Shown here: one piece after another, positions 58,293 through 64,000 of the stretch
How the letters are laid out: the number at the start of each line of letters is the position of its first letter
How positions within the stretch are numbered: position 1 is the stretch's first letter
Assembly (NCBI GenBank): GCA_950295325.1
Contig: OX485804.1
Location: 44,020,001 to 44,084,000 of the forward strand
Direction: 5' to 3'
DNA length: 64,000 nucleotides
DNA from: Polytrichum commune
Lineage: Eukaryota > Streptophyta > Polytrichopsida > Polytrichales > Polytrichaceae
Made by a program: the position numbers and the translations under genes
The notes under the pieces: generated by a model
The model's input: the letters and a program-made list of their open reading frames with translations, nothing else
Told to the model about the DNA's origin: nothing
Database searches by the model: none

Positions 58293-59473
58293 GACACAGA
58301 TCGTGTTACAAGAAAGGGCAGAGCAGCTGGCTAATGAGGGAAAGGCCAAAGCATATGCCAGTTCAATGGCGGAGAAGCAAACTCCCCTCCGGACACGGGA
58401 AGGAGAAGAGAAGAGGGTGGGGGGGGGGTTAAAAGGTTTCTGGATGGATGGATGGATGACCAGGACCAGGTGGGGGAGAGGCTAAAACTCACCACACTGG
58501 TCTCACTCACACAACCTCGAAATCGACACTCTCCCCCTCAACTCACCACACATTTCCCACAAATGACGCAGTTTAGGGTTTCGGGTGAAGAAGCAGACTT
58601 GTGATTTGTGAGCAAGTATGCAATGGAATGAGTCTACAAAAAAAATAATGAACAATCCGTGTAATGTAATTGTGAATATGCTTCTCTATAGCAGTCGAGA
58701 TTGTGAAGATGCTTCTCTAGGATCCCACCCGACCTCGAAGCTGCACACTGAAACTCTCGCCAGGTTGGATGGTTCAATATCAGATTCCTCGCCTGAGATT
58801 TTCAAAAGAATCAGGAAAAAATTGCCCTTTCACCCTTGTCTCGGATCCGAGACAAGGCTTCATGTAGGTTGTTCTAGAGCTGGACCGCACACTATGAGGG
58901 ATGTGTAAACCCGGCGAAGCCTCCTCTCCTCCAGAAATAATTACATAAGGCATTCAAAACTAATTACTAAAACCTACCTCTTCAGCAAAGGGAGATTGAG
59001 CCTCAATCGTTGGCTGATCTCCGGGGCATGCGTCCCCTAGGTCGCCAACTTCACAGGCAATATCCTGCGAATCATTCAACGAATGCTCAAAACCCTAATG
59101 ATAAAAACCCTAGTGATCACAGTCAGAGTCACAAAAATGCAGGTTACGCAAAAAACTCCGAGTTTTCTCAGCCATAGTTTAAGTCTATGAATACACAGCT
59201 TGGTCAATATGCGAACCCTCAACAGACTACCCATAAACCATTGAGAATATTTACCTTGCAAATATCCCCTAATTCCTTAAAGTTCAAATGGTTTGTATCA
59301 TTTGAGCTGCTATCAGCCTCAACAATTTGATTAAGAGCCATTTTTTCCCGTCGTCTCCGTTGAGCCTTCAGTTGCTTTGGCAGTGTAAAATGGCTACTTC
59401 GTCTTCTTCCTCTACCTCTACATGATCTAAGAGCTCTTGGAACTACTGCACTTGGAACCTCGCCCTCCTTCAT

Positions 59474-60242
59474 GTGTCTGATTCACAATCACACCACAAC
59501 TAGTCACTACTAGAAACGAAATAGAAGCCAAGGATAATGTACATTGTCATTTCAATAGAATGACTCATTATTCTCTTCAAATTGCTTTAGGGTCTTCCCA
59601 TCAGATATTTCACTAATGGTTCATGATTAATATTTTCAGATCATGGCTCATGATTATATTTAGATAAACATTCTCATTGTTATTATTAGAGTACTTCTAC
59701 ACGATGTTCTCAATACATGTCTTCCAAAACAAACAAGTATAGCAATGGATAATTATAAAGCATCTAATTAGCTCATAGGACAAAGTACGATCGTCACGCA
59801 ATTTTAAGTATCTAGGATCTAACAGATTTAAGTGACTATGAATAGTGGTCTTAGCTTGCATGCCTTAGAATAGAGTCATGAACTCCATTTCAGTGCTATT
59901 AAAGGACATCTATAATTTTGGCATAAATACGACTGGATGCTATTATTGTATCACCTAACACCTTTATGCTTGGTGGTCTCAGCCGTCAATGGAATTCTTA
60001 ATTTCAATGCTTTATAAAATATGCTTTGCCTCTTTCAACACCTACTTTACAGATCATTGTCATATACAACAAATATTCTATTGAGCTTCCACCCACTACC
60101 TATAGTGTGACCACAAGGTCTACAATCCCATCCTCGGTGAGATATATAATGAGCATATCAATTGAAACCTTACATCTTCTTCTAAGCATTTTCTTATTCA
60201 AAGCATGATTGTACGTCTTCCATCTTGTATAGCACACTTAGA
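59474..60242. promoter_or_regulatory. Shared intergenic region between two divergent genes
   Basis: 769 bp separate the start codons of the ParB/methylase-like gene (-) and the MULE-type transposase gene (+). A TATA-like TTTATAAAAT lies at 60011-60020, about 220 bases before the plus-strand ATG. A bidirectional promoter is inference. Confidence 0.4.
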
Positions 60243-63200
60243 ATGACTTCTCTTAGATCCCACGCTGGAGGTGTTCCATTTGTGATGTCTTTGGGCCCAG
60301 ACGACAAGGTAGTTGTCCATGAACAACTTCTTAGTCTTAGGTTTGGTTTCAGATCTGGTACAATTTATGTGGAAGAGGAAGTGTTTGATGCTAATGGAGA
60401 GTTATGTGAGTCTATATTTCAGGTCAAGGATAGTACTGATGAGGGCTATGTCTGGAATTTAACAAGTGGTACTTACAAAGTGTACGGTTTATCAGATGTT
60501 CAAATGTCTGGGTCTACTATAATCATGACACCTCCTACTTCCACATCAACCGTTCATGTACCTGGTCTAGCTACTGTCAAAGTCGAACCGACTGAATCAA
60601 ATGTACATATATTGAGTGATTCAGACGATGACAATGTTAATGAGATCAAGCTAAGTGACATTTCAAGTAATCCATTTCAATCACGTGGCTTGCTTGGATC
60701 CGCACGTCCATTTCAGCACCATAGTCGCTCAAGTGTGTCACCGTCACTCTCTTTAGGACATCCACCTATTCATCCTAATTGTAGGAACAGTCGTAGTATC
60801 TTATTTGCTATTAGAAAGACTGCCTCTAGAAAGGGTTCTTGTTCAGAGCTTTCACGAATAGATTTTGACAGTATTGATCACGAACAAGTCAAGTATTTAC
60901 CTCCAACTTATGATGGAGAGAAGATATTTGAGTTGCCTCCTCTTCCTGAAGGAATTCCAACTCAATTTGGAGGTAGTATGGATGGAATGAGCAAACAATA
61001 CGATGGCCATACGTGGTGCAAAACCATCACAACTAATATCAAGAATGAATTTGGCCTTACCTATCGTAGGTCCTCTTGTACTGGACACCTTGAGTGCCCA
61101 AACCAGAGTTGTGATTACATCTGCAGGAACAATGGCAAGGTAAACTGCACAGAGTGGTCTGGAGTGGCTTTGATACCATTTTCAATTGGAGGGGGTCCAA
61201 GTGAGAAATCCACATTAGCGTGTAAGATTTGTCAAACACCTCCCATTTGCTTAGCATTATGTGATGCTAGAATCTACCATGTGTCGTCCAATGACAATGA
61301 TGTCACTCGTGCTGCAATCCACTTAGGATGTCACAATCATCCAGTATCTCAAGGAACATGTCAAGATTCCATGGACATTATGTATGATTGTGTTGCCAAG
61401 GAAGTCCAAGAGACTCCTAATGCAAAGAACTCTGCTATCATCATGGTGGCAAGTAAGAACTATCTTGCGGATGCCTTGATTCGTCCAACTCCAGGCGGAA
61501 GCAACCTTCAAGGAGCATCTATGGATGTTGTTATGGACCAGTTTGAGACGCTTACTTCACCAAACTTACGCAACTTCGTATCTGGAACAAAGAGATTCTT
61601 CCGTCAGGGGAGAGGAGTTACGGATAGCATTCTCGAATTCAAAGACTACTCCAACTTTGTTTTCATCCACCAAAATCAATTTCCAGGTCAAAACAAGGGA
61701 AAGGTATTTGTTTTCAAGATGTCCGTGGACCGTCCAGGGAGTGGTGTGGACTTGGTGAAGCGCATGCAACCCGGCGGTGACCTTCAAGATTGTTGGGTCA
61801 TGTTCGACCATGTGAAGCGTGTTTCTAGTTGGACTACTATGGAATGCCATGTCTACGACAGCAAGTATTGTAAGGTAATGACCATTGCCCTTTGTGATAT
61901 GCAATCTGAGGATGCAGAAGCCCAAGAGTTGTTTTGGCTTCATCTGAACGAAGTTATGCGGAAGAATGGATTAGAGACTACAAACTTCAAGGGCTTCATG
62001 GCTGATAGTGTTGGAGCCAATTGGCACGCCGTTCGCAAAGTATATGGCAACGGAGATCCCAACAAATGCATGGAGAACCGGGAGCGGACATGTTTGTTTC
62101 ACTGGACAAAGTGCCTTCAAAGAGCCACCTCTAAAAACATTCTACCGGGTTTTCAAGACCAACACATCGCTATGTGCAAAGTCTGGAAGGATGCTAAGTC
62201 TCAAGAAGAAGCAGAAGCGCAGTATAATGTCATTCGGGGTTGGTGGCTTTCATCTGGTGCTACAACAGAGGATGGAAGGCGTTCTCTAAATGACTGGATG
62301 GCATTCTGGCACTTTCGCTACAGACAGTGGGGCGGCTCTATGCAACTTGTAAGTTTGTGCATCACTTCACATGTTTTAATACACTAAACCTTCACTGTAA
62401 TTCATATCGTTAGGCCATTACTCATCTTTGCATGTGGTTTCTCCAGGACCTCACTCTTGACGAGAGGGCGGACATGCCTTTTTGCAATCTAGCGGAAACT
62501 GTCCACAACAGATGGCTGCAACAGTCCGGAAACACAATGACATGTTTGTACGAGGCTACGGTGGACGATCTCGTTCGTGCTTTCATGCAGATTACAAGCT
62601 ACCGATTTTGGTTGAAAGGGGGGAAGGGAGGAAAAGGACCAGACAAATCTGAACTTCGTTTACGCCATGCACAACGCTCTGGAGACCCTAAGCTAATAGC
62701 TGAGGCGATTAACTCTTATCCTGGGGCTGCAGATCTATTGACCAAGAAAGGAGGCCTTGAGGGCGCAGAGATTTTTGGGTCCACAAAACGAAAGTTAGAT
62801 TTGCCACCAGGATCAAGTCATGATTCACATCGGTCGGATACAGTGAATTACTCTATTCCACGTGATGGTACCAGGTCCACTAAAGCACGCATTGAGGAGG
62901 CTCTATCTAAACCTGACTCGGGCGTCCAACACACTACCTCCGTTTTGGAGACCAACTGCGATCCTTTGAAGTGGCACATTGCCCGTCTTTCAAGCAAATC
63001 CGCACGGAAATGCCAGGCCATGTGTGCTCATACTAATGAGAAATGCGATACCAGAGTAGGACGAGGTCCACATGGCACCCATGCCCCTACGTATGTTGGC
63101 GATAAGAAGGGGTACAAAACTCATCGAACTATTTCTACAGAATTTTGGTTTTGTGCAGATGACATTAATCGATGTGTGGAGGGGACCAAGAAATCCTTTG

Positions 63201-63817
63201 TGGTAGGTTGGCCATCTGTTCCTATGACTTGGCCTGTGAAGAAGGGTACAAACTTAACTATGAAGGAAATCTTGGCTCTAGAAGAGGCAGGTTTCCAACT
63301 CCAACAACGTGGTGCCTTATCTCCGCGCCGTCAATTCCAGAATGCAGCAAACATGCCACTTCCAAAATCACATTTCCCAACTCCTGTGAATCCAGACTCA
63401 CATCCTACAACTCGAGACGGTTTTGCCATCAGAAGAAGTTCAGATGCACCCACTCCTGAGTATCGCAATAAGTGGAGCAGTGCAGGACTTATGAACAATT
63501 GTCATGTGACAAGCGTTACGTCCATACCATACCCTGCATATGGGTGTGTTATATCCATGGATAGTGGTAATGGAAAGGTGTATTATATTACCATCACCGA
63601 TTTACCGGGATGTACCTGCCCCGATTTCATGAAGATGACATCAAAGACCTTAGGAAAGAAGGGTCAATGGAGGTATTGCAAGCATGTGTACTACATCTTT
63701 CGCTATTTCTGCAAGATGGATTACAAAGTGGACACTTTCATGCACGCACCCAGCTTTAGCTACAATGAGGTTATGCATATTTTAGAACTTGCTAAAGTTG
63801 CTGAACCACTTGTGTAG
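60243..63817 (+). CDS. MULE-type transposase-like protein with WRKY/GCM1-like and SWIM zinc fingers
   Basis: Two exons, 60243-62348 and 62447-63817, joined at a consensus donor (CTT|GTAAGT) and acceptor (CTCCAG|GAC), phase 0, 1,158 aa, no stops. Residues 112-130 hold a sumoylation consensus VKVE and an acidic SUMO-interacting motif (VHILSDSDDD). About 250-370 is a Cys/His domain of the WRKY-GCM1 type (DGHTWCK, YRRSSCTG.LECPNQSCDY, then GCHNH). About 515-625 is the MULE DDE core: FDHVKR (first Asp), MADSVGAN (second Asp), CLFHW. The C-terminal part has a second Cys/His cluster (CQAMCAH...FWFCADDINRC) and a SWIM finger (CTCPDF...YCKH). The intact frame argues for a young transposon or a domesticated gene. 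No terminal repeats are visible in the remaining flank. Confidence 0.85.
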
Positions 63818-64000
63818 TTCCTTGACTTCCTTCATGCTTCAAGGTGCTTGGTAGTGATCTTTTTAGTTGGGGAATCCCATCTTCAAATAGCGGAATTGAT
63901 TTGAATTGCCTTTGATTTGTATTTGAATCTGCACATTATTAAAAGATCATATTTATGAAACCATGAATTTTCCAATCTTGGATACAAAAGGATTGCCATG
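63818..64000. other. 3' flank of the transposase-like gene
   Basis: AT-rich, probably 3' UTR. No terminal inverted repeat recognised before the window ends. Confidence 0.4.

Larger units (their letters stand above)
55912..58855. repeat. Seven copies of the 20-bp palindrome TTGTCTCGGATCCGAGACAA
   Basis: Sites: 55912-55931 (two changes), 56070-56089, 56224-56243 (one change), 56375-56388 (left side truncated), 56528-56547, 57164-57183 and 58836-58855. At 57159-57188 the symmetry extends to 30 bp. Most are preceded by CC(G/T)(T/C)C(C/T)ACCC. All lie in intron 2 of the ParB/methylase-like gene. A weaker relative (TCTCTTGGATCCGAGA) is in intron 5 near 54496. Confidence 0.9.
51529..59473 (-). pseudogene. 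Nine-exon ParB-like plus DNA-methyltransferase-like gene, inactivated copy
   Basis: Exons: 59473-59255, 59064-58978, 55791-55199, 55092-54870, 54789-54580, 54187-53969, 53850-52213, 52129-51919 and 51826-51529. Borders are GT..AG with agreeing phases, about 1,230 codons. A basic N-terminal region comes first (exon 1). Then a ParB/Srx-like domain (exon 3): VPLCRMISMKDVRKP...RGY and the ParB-box-like VWDGNH, where the usual Arg is Cys. Then a Lys/Glu coiled coil. Then a permuted methylase-like domain: VDLVIFNVPEDLP near the (D/N)PP(Y/F) position, LQDDGALIVFYPDS, then IVMDLTAST joined to HRHIIAFEYDS like motif I of N6/N4 DNA methylases. A basic and an acidic tail follow. Damage: TGA at 54914-54912, TAG at 53502-53500, and a one-base loss near 52277. 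All three lie in otherwise continuous frame. The ParBc + N6_N4_Mtase order matches known phage and bacterial fusions. Function in plants is unknown to me. Confidence 0.75.

Overview
The window looks like nuclear DNA of a land plant. Genes are split by spliceosomal introns with GT..AG borders. Receptor kinase, lipid-transfer and EGF-type families occur, and the spacers are AT-rich and packed with small non-autonomous DNA transposons. Nothing suggests a bacterium or an organelle. A non-seed plant (bryophyte, lycophyte or fern) is my guess, at low confidence.

Layout. 1-499: 3' end of a gene for an Arg/Asp/Glu-rich nuclear-type protein. 0.5-23 kb: no gene I can support. It holds a foldback transposon (1.59-2.70 kb), a tRNA-derived SINE with a perfect 13-bp target duplication (5.08-5.46 kb), a MULE-like MITE (9.93-10.33 kb), a hAT element carrying a G-rich minisatellite (12.30-12.97 kb), a CCGGTT-rich repeat block (13.9-16.0 kb), a hairpin element (16.57 kb), a PIF/Harbinger MITE (17.47-18.45 kb) and local tandem multiplications (21.35-23.2 kb).

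23.4-31.0 kb (+): a seven-exon receptor-like kinase whose ectodomain is an eight-cysteine lipid-transfer-protein domain. All exon phases agree (585 aa), and its introns are full of repeats. 31-39 kb: tandem repeats and the probable last exon of an unidentified minus-strand gene. 39.2-42.1 kb (-): a small type I membrane protein with EGF-like modules. 42-51 kb: PIF/Harbinger MITEs, a decayed Harbinger transposase, an 11-unit minisatellite and a second copy of the 9.93-kb MITE.

51.5-59.5 kb (-): a nine-exon gene combining a ParB-like domain, a coiled coil and a permuted DNA-methyltransferase-like domain. It has two in-frame stops and one frameshift, so this copy is a pseudogene. Its 3.2-kb second intron holds seven copies (six complete, one truncated) of a 20-bp palindrome and scrambled, partly triplicated 26S rDNA pieces. 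60.2-63.8 kb (+), head to head with it: a two-exon MULE-type transposase with a WRKY/GCM1-like finger, a SWIM finger and a putative SUMO site next to a SUMO-interacting motif.

The most unusual content is the ParB/methylase-like gene with its palindromes, the LTP-domain kinase, and the recurring habit of 130-400-bp segments standing in two or three tandem copies.
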